In this document: one piece after another, positions 34,276 to 45,254 of the stretch | Layout: the number at the start of each line of letters is the position of its first letter | How positions within the stretch are numbered: the stretch's first letter is position 1 | Source of the DNA: Branchinecta lynchi | Lineage: Eukaryota > Arthropoda > Branchiopoda > Anostraca > Branchinectidae | Reading direction: 5' to 3' | Length of the DNA stretch: 64,000 bases | Assembly (NCBI GenBank): GCA_023053575.1 | Contig: JAKZAP010000019.1 | Coordinates: 1,178,001 to 1,242,000, forward strand | Notes under the pieces: generated by a model | Database searches by the model: none | Told to the model about the DNA's origin: nothing | What the model saw: only the letters and a program-made list of their open reading frames with translations | Translations under genes and position numbers: made by a program

Positions 34276-34782
34276 CTCTTGTTGGAAAACGAACTTGTGG
34301 ACAAACCAATGCCATTTCCAATGTGCTGCCACAGAATACTATTTCCGATGCTATTCTTGCGCTCTGCTAGTTTTTGAAAGAGACTTGGAAAGTGAATCAA
34401 CTGACTGACTGAATCCGTGACCACCTCCTATTAAATAACTAAAATAAATTTGATAGTACTTAACTCAAAAGAACCAGTGGTATCTATAGGGGTTGTAAAA
34501 TGATTTTGCACAGCTCAGTCAACACTTCCAACACGGGCAACACTTAGGGTTAGGTGATCTATTTTGAATGCATATACCACCACAGGAGACAGAAGCCTTT
34601 AGTGAGCGTTACTATGCATAGTTTGGGTCGACATTTCGATTATATCTGTCGACACTGATACACCGATATTTTTTTTTATGAGAATCAATATTTTGGCTTT
34701 TGCGATATTTCATTGTTGTTTATTGTACCTCAATCTATAGTTTTGAAATATGTCAAAAAACTTGAGCTTCCATACCGTTGGG
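34276..34782. other. No clear gene
   Basis: The stretch 34320-34420 has a faint LINE-C-terminus look (NVLPQNTISDAILA, then a stop). Not strong enough to call. Confidence 0.3.
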
Positions 34783-34920
34783 AGATTTCATAAGATTTAC
34801 CGAAGGATGCGCAATTTCAACGGATACGTGATAACATTTTCAGTGTTGCATTTCTCTAAAAATAACACTAAATATGGTTTTGGACGTTACTTTTAGCGAA
34901 AAAAGTAACACTTAAAAGTT
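34783..34920 (+). repeat. Degenerate relative of the CACTGTCAGAAG family
   Basis: TTTCATAAGATTTACCGAAG, GATGCGCAATTTCAACGGAT and GTGATAAC align with the left end of 35405-35757. Confidence 0.45.
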
Positions 34921-35084
34921 CAAATTTAAAGGTCGGGAGGAAAGGGATTTGGTTTCAAGTATGGTGTTTTGGTGAGGCTGGGTAGATTCCTGAAGCTAGC
35001 TATCACCCACCGTGAACTATTTTTTATAGATGTTGATTTTTGGTTTGTTTTTGGAGTGTATGATATTTTGTTGTTTGTTACTGT

Positions 35085-35153
35085 GTTATGTTTCCCGCCA
35101 TTGCCCCTTGGGCTTTATTGAGAATAAATTCATTCATAAATTCCTTCATTCAT
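35085..35153 (+). mobile_element. Retroposon 3' end with (TTCA)n tail
   Basis: GCCATTGCCCCTTGGGC, then GAATAAATTCATTCATAAAT and a second TTCATTCAT. Confidence 0.5.
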
Positions 35154-35404
35154 AAAAGAAATATTCTGTAACATCAACATATAGTTAATTATGTATAGTG
35201 CAATGATTGATGGTTGCGTGGTATGCAAAAGACATTCTGGTACCATAGGTGATCACTATCCCCACAGGACCAGTTGGAAACCGGATAAAAGGAGGAAGAG
35301 AATGCTAGATCAGTCGCAGTCAATCCAGAAGACCCTAACGAAGCGGGTTCTCAGGTCCTAGCAAAGATAAAATTCACATATCCAGTCAAGCCCGGGGCTT
35401 ACTA

Positions 35405-35757
35405 CACTGTCAGAAGTTTCATAACATATAACAGAAGGATGTGCCACTTCAACAGATAATGCGTAACAGTTAACACTTCGGATGTCATCTGCTGTAATTC
35501 AAAATGTTGTGCATAATAATCGTTACCATAAGGAACGACCAAAAAACCGCCAAACAATATCTGCTGATTTTTCCGACATCATGACGATAAAGAATAAAGT
35601 CAATAGATGCTTTTTAGGCTCTTTCTAACAAAGTTATGCAACATTTCACGCTTAACGTTTTCAAACACAATAGATAACATCCCAAGTGCTATCTGTTACG
35701 CATTGTCTGTCGAAACCGCGTATCCTAGTGTTATCTGTTATGAAACTTCTGACAGTG
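35405..35757. mobile_element. TA-target TIR element, CACTGTCAGAAG family
   Basis: CACTGTCAGAAGTTTCATAA and its inverse at the ends, flanked by TA on both sides (35403-35404, 35758-35759). 353 bp. Other copies: 44345-45251 (interrupted), 50149-50532, and a partial one at 50298. Confidence 0.82.
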
Positions 35758-35794
35758 TAGCCAAGATGACCATTTAGACCATTTCATAACATTT

Positions 35795-36707
35795 CATAAG
35801 TTATTTTATGACAATTACTTTTGTGGAGGTTGCACGACCTCGTATCATCCTCCAGAGAGGGTGATACGAAGCAGTAACAGCCTCTGCAGATGTTCATCGA
35901 GCAGTTTTTCTCAAATACTGAATTCATCGAGCACTTTTCCTCAGATACTGAAAAGTAGAAGCTTATATCCAAAACTAAATTAAAAAAAAAACTTTCAGTA
36001 AAAAAACAAAATAATACTTTAAACATTATGTAAAAAAATAAGAAATAAATAAATGTTAACAAATATTTTACTTTATATTTTACTCTCTCAGACAACCAGT
36101 ATGATATAACCGAAGCGCCCAAGCTTTTACCTTGTAACCGTCAGATTTTACCACTCAAAATAAAGCTTGTCACTGAAACAACATCCTACTATCCCTTGCT
36201 TTCCAAAACTAGATATTCAGCATTGAAAAAATGACAGAACATCTTACTCGAATAGACAACCAGCCATGTCCTAGGTCGTACCATGACAAAATCCGATTTC
36301 CACTGAAAATACAGTTTGTCAACTAAAACAACCAGGGGCGTCACGACCGGGAAGGGGGGACGTCCCCCCCCCCCAATGCTGTCGGCCAATCGGTAAAAAA
36401 TAACCGAAGTGCCTCGATTTTTCGTCAAAAAAGTTGCTTTTTTCATGAACACAGTCGGTTTTTCCGAAAATTGGTCGATTTTTAGTCAAAATAATCGGTT
36501 GTTCTGAAAATCAGTGGATATTTCTGAAAATCAATGTCATTTTTGTTTTTGAAAACAGTCGTTTGTTCTGCAGAAAAAGTCGTTAAAAATGACCAGCCAG
36601 TCGGTAAATGCCTCGTCCCCCCCCCCAAACATTTTGGCTAGTATAACGCCTCTGAAAACAACATCCTACTAACCCTTGCTTTCCAAAGGCTAGTTATTCA
36701 GCATTGA
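35795..36707 (+). repeat. Host repeat, copy without the 1.95-kb hAT
   Basis: 35815-35960 aligns with 12790-12863 plus 14811-14900 as one continuous stretch. From about 36094 a unit of roughly 160 bp (AGACAACCAG ... AAACAACATCCTACTA ... ATTCAGCATTGA) occurs twice; a hAT (36333-36654) sits in the second. Confidence 0.65.
36333..36654. mobile_element. hAT element with perfect 8-bp TSD
   Basis: CAGGGGCGTCACGACC at the left, GGCTAGTATAACGCCTCTG at the right. AAAACAAC flanks both sides (36325-36332, 36655-36662). C runs lie near each end, and AAAACAGTCG / GAAAATCGGTT units fill the middle. 322 bp, non-coding. Confidence 0.88.
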
Positions 36708-36800
36708 TCACTGTCTTTGTTCTTGACTTACCTTGTTCTCAAAAGCCGACACACATGGTGTTTGTTATTGATAGTCCTTCAGCCAAAGCTGACTGCAAAT

Positions 36801-37026
36801 CATATTTGACGATGCAAAACGGACAAGTCAGCTACATTTTATTCGAGCTATATTGCGGTCCTCCTTGGCAAGGGTCTTCTTCAGGCTCAAGCCGCTCAAG
36901 CTTGAAAATTATATTTTCCAAAATTCCATTTTCCAGCTTGAGCCTGAAGAGGACCCTTGCCAAGAAGGGCGGAAATATAGCTCGAATAAAATGTAGCTGA
37001 CTTGTCCGTTTAGCATCGTCAAATAT
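36801..37026. repeat. Inverted pair of hammerhead-bearing repeats
   Basis: Arms 36801-36892 and 36935-37026 are about 92 bp each and nearly inverse-identical around a 42-bp spacer. The plus-strand arm holds CTGAAGA and GAAA boxes. The minus-strand arm has CTGAAGA but GCAA in place of GAAA. Confidence 0.8.
36940..37000 (+). ncRNA. Candidate hammerhead ribozyme, variant
   Basis: CTGAAGA (36944-36950) fits CUGANGA. Stem II GGACCC/GGGC encloses the TTGCCAAGAA loop. GAAA lies at 36972-36975, and GTA|GCTG predicts cleavage after 36995. AUAU/AUGU gives a 4-bp stem III, and short stem III is typical of Penelope-like and retrozyme hammerheads. One stem II base pair next to the core is G-G, which may weaken it. 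Confidence 0.6.
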
Positions 37027-37259
37027 GGTTTTGTTATTGTTTCCTTTTTACTTCCACGAATTTACTTCCACTGCCCCTAGAATAGTCATTTTAGTAGATA
37101 TATTGCAGGTTTTCTTGACCGCTAGATGGCATCTGAATCGCCAAAAAAGTAAAAGACTATATTTATTTATTTATTTATTTTATTTCAAATAAGGCCAACA
37201 TGGGCCACAATATAACAAAAACACACTGAACAAACAAACAAATGTAAATACCAGATCAC

Positions 37260-38593
37260 TTACGTGACTCCTGTCAAAAGCCCCGCATACAACTCACGAG
37301 TCCACGCAAGCCATACAGGCAGAGAAAGCCGCATCTGAGGCCCACAAAGGATCCTAAGAAGTGGGCTAGGGGATCGGAGGATCCTGGTTTGAAGGGAAAG
37401 AATTGACCGCCTCCGAAGTTCACCAAAAGATGGAAGCCCTTCACCAACAAACATTCCCGATGCACTACAATTCCAAGGAAGACCGTGAAGCCACCGGAAC
37501 GAATTATTATAAATTACCCGAAAAGAATTCTCACATTTCACACTAACATTACAAGCAAGAGGAAGGCAGTAAAGTGGCGTGCAGTAAGCCCTGAAAAGAA
37601 AGCTCTTTACCGGGGCCTCGCAACTACCAAACCTCCTTATCAGTATATTTGCTCTAATAGATAGAGACCTCATAAGCGAAGAAACATGCGCTTCAGCAGT
37701 CATCGAAGATGAAAACGTGAAACCCAAGTATTTGAAATGCTGGACGACTTGAATCTTTGAACTAGATAGTACAGCATCTGGGATAATCTTCAAATGAAGA
37801 CCACGTGGAATGAATGCCATACACAGCGTTTTCTTCGTGTTGAATACGACATCATGCATCAAAGCAAATTCATCACAAACCGCCAGTAGCTTATTCAGTG
37901 CTGCTACTGTTGGCGCAAGAACGGCTAGGTCGTCAGCATAACTAAGGTTGTTGAAACACAGCCCTTGTATGAAGCAACCAACTCCAGTTCTAGCCAACAA
38001 CAAATTCAAATCATCAACATACAGGTTATACAATAACGGAGACAGCACACCTCCTTGGCGAACCCCATTCAACACTGCGAATGGCTGGCTAATTACACCA
38101 CTCCACTTCACTCGGAACTGCTGTGTCTGAAACCAAGCAGCTAGGGTTCCAGTTATCCTAGGGTCAATACCCCTCGAGACCATCTTATTCAGAAGCTTCT
38201 CGTGGTTAACCCTGTCGAACGCGGCCTTGGCGTCAATAAAACACACAAACACCGGGCTAGAAAACATCCAGAAATACTGGATCACCGCCTGTAAAATAAA
38301 AACACAAAAATCGGTTGACGATTCTTCTTTAAACCCAAACTGGTAATGTGAAGAACGAAGCTGGGGTTCAAGAATAGTGTACAAACACTTCTCGAACACC
38401 TTCGACACAACTGCAGCCAGTGCAATTGGTCGGTAATTCGAAACTGCAGACATATCACCGGAACTTGTCTTCGGTATGGGAACAAGACATACTTCAGTTA
38501 AAGCCTCCGGGACAAAATGATGATTTAGAAAACCATTAAATAACACAGACAACATGCAAGTCACAGTCGGACCGGCAAATTTAATGTGGTACC
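37260..38593 (-). pseudogene. LINE reverse transcriptase domain and C-terminus
   Basis: The frame (stop at 37260) contains, counted from 38564, SNYRPIALAAVVSKVFEK (42-59), FIDAKAAFDRVNHEKLL (109-125) with the first catalytic Asp, GVRQGGVLSPLLYNLYVDDL (167-186), YADD (209-212) with the catalytic pair, and HFKYLGF (276-282). The motif set and APE endonuclease upstream place it in the CR1/Jockey group of LINEs. All catalytic residues are present. The frame continues upstream to about 38593 (YHIKFAG), where it should join the endonuclease frame but is displaced by one base. The GTG at 38564 is not a biological start. Confidence 0.85.
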
Positions 38594-39840
38594 TGTAATA
38601 CCATCAAGCCCACCAGACTTACTACCTGCAAGCCCAGACACCACGCGAGAAATACTCTCTACGGATATCAGCTGCTCACCAGGGTTTAGTTGGGAATCAA
38701 TAAAGGCCTGACGCCTCAGACCACTCACATCCGATTCTACCGAAGAAAAAACTTCGCTGAAGTGTCCACGCCAAAACTCGGCAATCGCAACAGGGCCAAT
38801 CGCTGTTCCAACTCTTTCTGCCGCTTTTGGCACCGATACACGTTGAACCTTCGCAACACACTTCCAAAACGCATTAAACCGAAGTGTCCCAAGAGCCCTT
38901 GCAAGTGCCGTAGCCCGAAGTTGCACAATATGCTTTTTGCACCAACGAAAAGAACTACGAAATTTACAGTTTAAAAGCCTTCGTATCCGGTCAAACTCAT
39001 CACCAATCCGTCTACCATGAGACACCCAAGACAAAAATGCTCTTTTAGCAGCCAGGTAATGTACCTTCACATGACTACTCCAACCAGGCACGACCCCTGC
39101 CCCAGAACCAGACCTGGGGTCATGTAAGGCAGAAGTCGGTAAAGTTTCACATGCAGTTAGTAACAATATACCAAGAATTGTTAGATACAAAGACTCTAGT
39201 TTTCTACAATGATCAGGGTTATTACAAGGGTTTAAACTACAAGAGTATTGAGAGGAAGGCTCCAAACTCATGATTCTCCTCTCAACCCCTTTAACATAAG
39301 ACCCCTTCTGGGCCTCACTTACATTCTCCCAATTAATACGCGGAGGATTAACCACCTTTGGGGAAGAAAAACTCAAATTATACGTATGCGGTAATGGGCA
39401 CACAAACTCAAATACAAGCGGGAAATGATCCGACCCGAACACGTCGTAACGTATCCTAATATTTGATAACAGCAAATGCATTGCTTGTGAACACAAAATA
39501 TGGTCCAGCCAAGACGTACTACCAGTATGACTCATGAACGTAAATGACGTAGCTTCCAGCGCCACTACATCAGACAAAATAAGGTGGTTGAGCGCTGCAT
39601 ACTCAGCGATCTCCTTGCTAAAAACCGTATCAGAACAAGAATTAGCATTAAAATCCCCAACGAAACACACATTATCATAATCATTCGCTAAAGCCAGAAG
39701 CTTACCCAGATACATCGAAAACTCCGGGAGGTTCTCATTTGAGCATACCGGCATATATACATTAGCAAAAAGGTACTCAACTCCAGCTATAGAAATACAT
39801 AGTGACTGTAGCCTTTCATCAGGCTGTATCGGGAAAGAAA
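38561..39840 (-). pseudogene. LINE endonuclease, C-terminal half, and linker
   Basis: The frame shows the later APE motifs: FVGDFNAN (near 39660-39640), TSWLDHIL (near 39513-39494) and GSDHFPLVF (near 39436-39410). These are the metal- and DNA-binding parts of LINE endonucleases. The early N and E motifs are lost. The linker holds a long basic stretch and ends in GSKSGGLDGITG (about 38624-38589), the block preceding the RT. A one-base deletion near 38590 then throws the frame into TGA at 38561. About 33 codons open upstream of 39840 do not look like endonuclease. Confidence 0.83.
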
Positions 39841-40042
39841 GAAATGAGCAAAACACTTTTCTACAAAGTAGAAAAGTGAATTTTCTACCAAATATTGGTA
39901 GAAACTGAAATGCTTGGGTCCCAACAGTAGTCATTTTAGTAGGTCTACCGTAGGCTTGGGCTGCTACTTTAGTAAAATAAAATTCCCTACCCCATTAGCG
40001 AAAAAGTACAACAAAAGAAGAATAAGACCTACCAATAAAGAT

Positions 40043-40249
40043 GTTCTGCTCGAAAAAGCTATAATAGTTAACATACCTCCATCTCGGTCCATATCGGTAT
40101 AACAACCCCTGCGGCCATTTAAAAATATCAACCACGCTGCGCTCGGATGATATTATTCATAACCTGCCTCGCCTTCGGCTCGGACAGGTTATTTTCAATG
40201 GCCGTCTCGTTGTTATTTTCTAATATCAACCTCGATGTCTGAAGTTAAC
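40043..40249 (+). repeat. Dispersed repeat, pair with 15303-15506
   Basis: See 15303-15506. Followed by a small direct repeat of AACCTTTAATAATG at 40247-40288. Confidence 0.7.
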
Positions 40250-40255
40250 CTTTAA

Positions 40256-42433
40256 TAATGTTAACATCAACCTTTAACCTTTAATAATGACTAATACCAA
40301 GACTAACAAATAAACAAGAAACAAGAGGAAACACTAATCTTGAGAAAGACGAGAAAATTCAAGCATGAAAACCTATCATCAACCATTCAAATACCTTTTA
40401 CCAATACTGTACTGTTCAGCATAATATTTATTTAGCTGTTTCAGCTGTTCACGATTCCATTTGGGCCGGATAGGGAAAAATAGTTCCAAATATAGAGGAA
40501 GGTATAACAGAAAAGCCCTTCCTAGTTTATATAATAGTTTTTGTTCTCCCTCCATCTGCAACATTTCCGGAATTTTTGGTATTCTGAGACGAAAACATTT
40601 AAAGTGTATAAAAATTATTCTTTCAAAGATTGTAATTCTCTTGTACCTGATCCTCAACGTTATAGAAATTCCCGTATAACTGCAACTTTTTTGCCTTCTG
40701 ACCCTTGTCCAAAGTTATCTTCGATTGCCCAGGACCTTCACGTTTCTGCCCTTGGCCATTTCTCCATCCCTTCAACGAAAAGGATTTTTTAGACCCGACT
40801 AGTCCCTTTTCTTTTTTTAATGTTTATTTTTTTTTATCTTGCGCATTTCCTACATTATTGAAAGCTCAGTGTATTTTTTTCTTTTATTTGTCTGAACTGC
40901 ACTATTTTCCTCTTCTTAAATGCGTAAATAAAATTCATTGTCATCATAATCATATACGGCAAGATATATCCTACAGGCACATTTACCAATCCGACAATCC
41001 GGCTGCCATCTCTGCTAAAACACGGACTTGGTGAGACGAAGCACGAACTTTATCTAAATCACGTCGGTTCCCTTTCCGGACAAAACACAAAACTAATTCT
41101 ATGTGGACTTCTCAGCATCGTCTATCTGCTGAGGCAGGGGAAAAGTTCTTGGCTGAAAGAATGGCTTTCTGGAAGACGAATGACGTTTATTATACTTCTT
41201 CTAGGATAAAGCATTAAGCCAGCGGACCCAGTCCCTATCACCAGGATAGGACTATAAGCTGGGAAAAAAACTAAAACAAGAATAACAGTGTTGCAAAGCC
41301 GTGAATTACAGTTGGAGGTCAAGGAAATGAATTTTGCTAAGCAAAATAGTCCAGACGCAGACAGTGAGAAAAATTCTTATTTAGAATCAGTCGTCGCGTA
41401 ACCTCCGAAGCACAACCGATATTTCTTGGAAGCCGTTTCGACAAATTTTTCAACGGTCTGAGGCAAACAAACACTTCTTGCTCACTTACAATAGAAGGGG
41501 ATGTCAACGAGCTCAGGTGTTTACTGCACAAGTATGGTAGTAGACCTACCAGTAAATGAATCTCTGTTTTTCTCCCACTTCTTGATGATGGTTGAATTGT
41601 TTCGTTGTTTCGATTTCTTCTGCCATTGTTTAATTTACTTCGTGCGGAATTTTCTCCTTTTTCTTTATTTTCATGTGCCCCTTATAGCCTACCATATTTT
41701 TGTTTTGTGGGTGATTAATAAACAAATGCCTAAGCAGTCATTGCGTTTAGAGAAAGTTTTCCCTTTCTATCTCGACTTTTTTAGTCACGGAAACGCACTA
41801 TAATTACTTGCATATAATCGTCAACTAAAACCGAGGGCTAAACTTCACAGTTAACAAAGTCAGACTTCGTTATGTAACGTCCCTACGTCCCCAACTTCCC
41901 AGCTAAGAGTCTCTTTGCCGAAAATTTCCGCAAAAAAAAACAAAAAAAAAATGGCAAAACGTATCAGTGACAAAACAGGACTAAACGTTCCCATGACTAA
42001 AACGTCTCCGCGTAGAATTATTCGTTTACTTTTATTTTCAGGGGCAGTATCTTTCAGGTGCATCCTCTGTGATCTATGCCAGATCGATCTCACTGGACCG
42101 ACCTAGAAGTTCTAATGGTCAGTTTAGATGTAGCTAAACTTAATCTTACTCCATTACGATTCGAAGGTTCACTACAAATACAAACTTACGATTGGTTATC
42201 TACAGGGCATTCAGCGATTCATGTTTCCGCTTCAACACAAGCCGGAACGGGTAAAGGTACTTGCAAATATAGTTCCAGTTCTCAATGTCGGATGCGAATT
42301 CCCTCCTTCTCCCCTAAATCTGGACGCACCGCATGCAGGTTTCTCATTAGGACGAGATCAAATTTTGTTTTGTTCGTGCGCTTTCTTAGCTTCCTGTTGG
42401 CTTAGACATAATTTACAGGCTTCAGATCTCTTA
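40256..42433. other. No gene accepted
   Basis: 40440-40945 has the feel of a LINE 3' region (AATAAAATTCATTGTCATCA near 40928) but no recognised RT motif. Open frames at 41501-41803 and 42076-42405 have no domain or splice support. Confidence 0.35.
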
Positions 42434-42727
42434 GAGCGTGTTCCATCCTACTTACCGTAGTTACTACGCAAGACGTCACGAATTCTGGCTTTTTGCCGTC
42501 AAGGCTGGAACGATTTTCTATTTTCCAGCAGAATCTCACGCCAGGGGCGAATCCGACCAATCACGTTGCAGAGATGCGTAGTTACTACGCTTACTACGCT
42601 CCCGAGCATGGTAGGTAAATAGTAACTATTAGTTACTATTCCGACAAGGTTGGAACGGTCAGCGTAGTAACTTTTCGTGAGGATGGAACGGAAATAGTAA
42701 CTATTGTTACAACGGTGGAACACGCTC
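42434..42727 (+). mobile_element. 3-bp-TSD TIR element, copy 3
   Basis: GAGCGTGTTCCATCC ends, flanked by TTA on both sides. 294 bp; an internal TAGTAACTA unit near the right end is lost. Confidence 0.88.
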
Positions 42728-42730
42728 TTA

Positions 42731-43184
42731 ATGTAGAGTCGAAAAAAATGGGATGGTACTAAAGCTTTTTTAAGTGGAGACTTGTCTTTTCCCTCTCTGA
42801 ACGGAATTATTTTTTCTGATTTTTGAAAAATTAGTGCATAAGCAATAGTGCCTATGCTCTACGTACTGGGCACTAAATGACCACCAACTAGGCATCATGG
42901 GAATCGGGTGATCGTGAGATTTACAAATTGACTATGCAGCTGTTTCTGGACTGAGTAGCCCCCCATGACCCATGCCTGTGAGCAATGAGCATGTGTTTCA
43001 AGTCTCAAAGAATCAGTAGCTGAAGTCGTAGAATAGATTCCTCTATTTCTTGACAGTTAAATAGGGGTCTGAAAATATTGCTATTTCTGCTTGACAAAAA
43101 CTCCCTTTGTGCCTCTGTTGTAGTGTAAGCAGCAATTTCGTCCAAGCACCATAAACACCGGAAAAGCACCGGAAAGCACCATAA
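42731..43184. other. No gene seen
   Basis: Unassigned. Confidence 0.4.
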
Positions 43185-43330
43185 ACACCATTCACTTCCT
43201 TCAGGTTGCCATCCGAAGGTGGCTAACACCTTTCATCACCCCTGGGTGCAGTTTGGTGACGCTGGATTCCCAATTCCTTCCATTGGCATTCAGAATCATC
43301 ATTAAATAGTTCGCAATGTAATATCTTTGA
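43185..43330 (+). repeat. Dispersed repeat, pair with 22285-22440
   Basis: See 22285-22440. A 19-bp direct repeat TCTCCTTTAATTTGTATTT follows at 43349 and 43383. Confidence 0.5.
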
Positions 43331-43764
43331 TTTTTAAGCATGACCATCTCCTTTAATTTGTATTTATTTTCTAGCTCAATTGTCTCCTTTAATTTGTATT
43401 TTTTTTTCTTGCTCGAAATTTGTTGCTAAAAGAATAAGAATATTTCATGCCTGGAAGCTTATTTAGTTGGTGATGAGATATTAGTTAGTTAGTGGAAATC
43501 TTAGTTGGTGACCAGCAATTAAAGAGAAGATGGATTTACAGGCGGCATTACAGAAGGATTACAGACAGCACTATAACAAGCAAAACATTATAAGCATTGA
43601 CAGTTTCGGGTTGTGAATTGAAGAGCCTCTAATTCCTTTGAAAGTTACTATTATAATTACTTTAAATAAGTTACTATATATTACTATATAATTACTCTTG
43701 CAATTCATTCTTCCTGATACTCGAAGGCAGAATTCCTAAATTTCTTCCATGAGCTTTCGAATAC
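43331..43764. other. No gene seen
   Basis: Unassigned, with runs of TTAGTTGGTGA and TTACTATATA. Confidence 0.4.
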
Positions 43765-43767
43765 TGA

Positions 43768-44251
43768 GAGCGTGTTCCACCCTTGTAACAATAGTAACTA
43801 TTAGTTACTATTTTCGTTCCAACCTCGTGAAAAGTTACTACGCTGACCGTTCCAACCTTTTCGAAATAGTAAATATTTGCTAACCATGCTCGGGAGCGTG
43901 GTAACTACTCATCTCTGTAACGTGATTGGTCGGATTTTTTTCAATCAATTTTATCCATATCGTGCTAATTCTTTTGCCCAGTTTTTACGTAGTTTCATCC
44001 CATCATTCATTTCTGGTAAAATCTTGTAACTGTATTAGTTAATTTGTTTAGTGTCTGTGTATATCTTATAAATTTGTATTCTACTTCTAGCTTTTAGCTA
44101 TTTGGAATAAACTTGATTGATTGATTGATTGATATGCCCGTCGCAGGATATTCTGCTGGAAAATAGAAAAATCCTTCCAGCCTTGACGGCAAAAAGCCAT
44201 AATTCGTGACGTCGTGTGTAGTAACTACGGTAAGTAGGATGGAACACGCTC
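43768..44251 (-). mobile_element. 3-bp-TSD TIR element, copy 4 (interrupted)
   Basis: Same ends, flanked by TGA (43765-43767, 44252-44254). Reverse orientation relative to copies 1-3. An insert of about 198 bp at 43936-44133 explains its length. Confidence 0.87.
43936..44133 (+). mobile_element. Retroposon nested in copy 4, (TTGA)n tail
   Basis: The family consensus has CGGATTCGCCC here. This copy breaks at CGGATT and resumes at ATGCCCGT. The insert ends GGAATAAACTTGATTGATTG with further units, the signature of a 5'-truncated LINE or SINE tail. Confidence 0.72.
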
Positions 44252-44344
44252 TGAATGTCTTTATTCTTTTCTTCTTAGTGCATGAAAATAGTAGCTCTAT
44301 ACCATAAGAACAGTCGATGCCTGAGATCTAGTAATACCTTGTTG

Positions 44345-45251
44345 CACTGTCAGAAGTTTCATAACAGACAACAGAAGGATGAGCGGTTTCAACAGACAAC
44401 GCTTGGGGTGTAATCTGTGGGATAGTCTAAAACCAGGAAGGGAAGGGAACGCGAGAAAAGTAGGAAGGCATACTAAAACCAAGAAGGGCATACTAAAATG
44501 AGGAAGGGCATACTAAAACGAGGAAGGATGTCACCAGAATTCAAGGCTGCGAAAAACTCAAAAGCTGCACCGTTCCCTTCCTCTATTTAGTATTCTTTGA
44601 GGGGTCGGCACCTTTTCAAACCTAAAGTTCACCATTCCTTCCTCGTTATAGAATTTTTATAGTTGCTGACCCCTCGCTGGACTCGGAGGATTTTAGTCGC
44701 CTACCGTCAGAACGAGAAATGAAAAGGTGAATTACAATTTTTATAGTTTCCGACCCCTGACTGAACTTAATGCCTACCCATGTCAGGATACTAAAAGGAG
44801 GAAGGGATGGTGAACTTTGAATTTGGAAACTGGCCGACCACTCAAAGAATACTAAATAGAGGAAGGGAACAATTCTGGCGACAGCCTTCCTCGTAATAGT
44901 ATGCCCTTCCTGGTTTTAGTATGCCTTCCTGCTTTTCTCGCGTTCCCTTCCCTTCCTGGTTTTAGTCGGTCCCTGTAATCGGTTGTGTTGGAAAACATTA
45001 TACGTAAAATCTTATGCAGAACAAACATTGCCAGGCAGAGCCAAAAAAGTATCTACTGACTTTTTTGTTTGACGTCATGATGTCGGAAAATTCAGCAAAT
45101 ATTTTTTGGTAATTTGTCGGGTCTTCCAGACGAAAATGTTATGCATAACATTTTTTAAACACAACAGACAATAACCGAAGTGTTGTCTGTTACGCATTGT
45201 CTGTTGAAACTTCGCAACCTTCTGTTGTCTGTTATGAAACTTCTGACAGTG
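44345..45251. mobile_element. CACTGTCAGAAG-family TIR element (interrupted)
   Basis: Both ends match 35405-35757. Subtracting the nested element and its duplication leaves about 367 bp, close to the 353 bp of that copy. TA at the flanks is not preserved (TTG, TGG). Confidence 0.78.
44428..44964. mobile_element. Long-TIR (foldback) element
   Basis: Left TAAAACCAGGAAGGGAAGG... and right ...CCTTCCCTTCCTGGTTTTA are inverse over about 80 bp with few mismatches, each holding several (A)GGAAGGCATACTAAAA units. The inner part is also largely self-inverse (GAGGAAGG...CTCAAAGAATACTAAATAG). GTC flanks both sides (44425-44427, 44965-44967) as a possible 3-bp TSD. 537 bp, non-coding. Confidence 0.75.
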
Positions 45252-45254
45252 TGG

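Larger units (their letters stand above)
37160..39840 (-). mobile_element. 5'-truncated LINE, minus strand
   Basis: From high to low coordinates: the C-terminal half of an APE-type endonuclease, linker, full RT, a short 3' UTR ending GGCCCATGTTGGCCTTATTT, and an (AAAT)n tail at 37160-37185. The N-terminal endonuclease motifs are missing, so the upper border near 39840 is an estimate. No TSD was found. Confidence 0.82.

Noticed and set aside
38561..38564. Overlapping stop and start of two LINE frames as translational coupling
   Set aside because: The second frame's start is a GTG with no meaning; RT homology continues upstream of it, so this is a frameshift.
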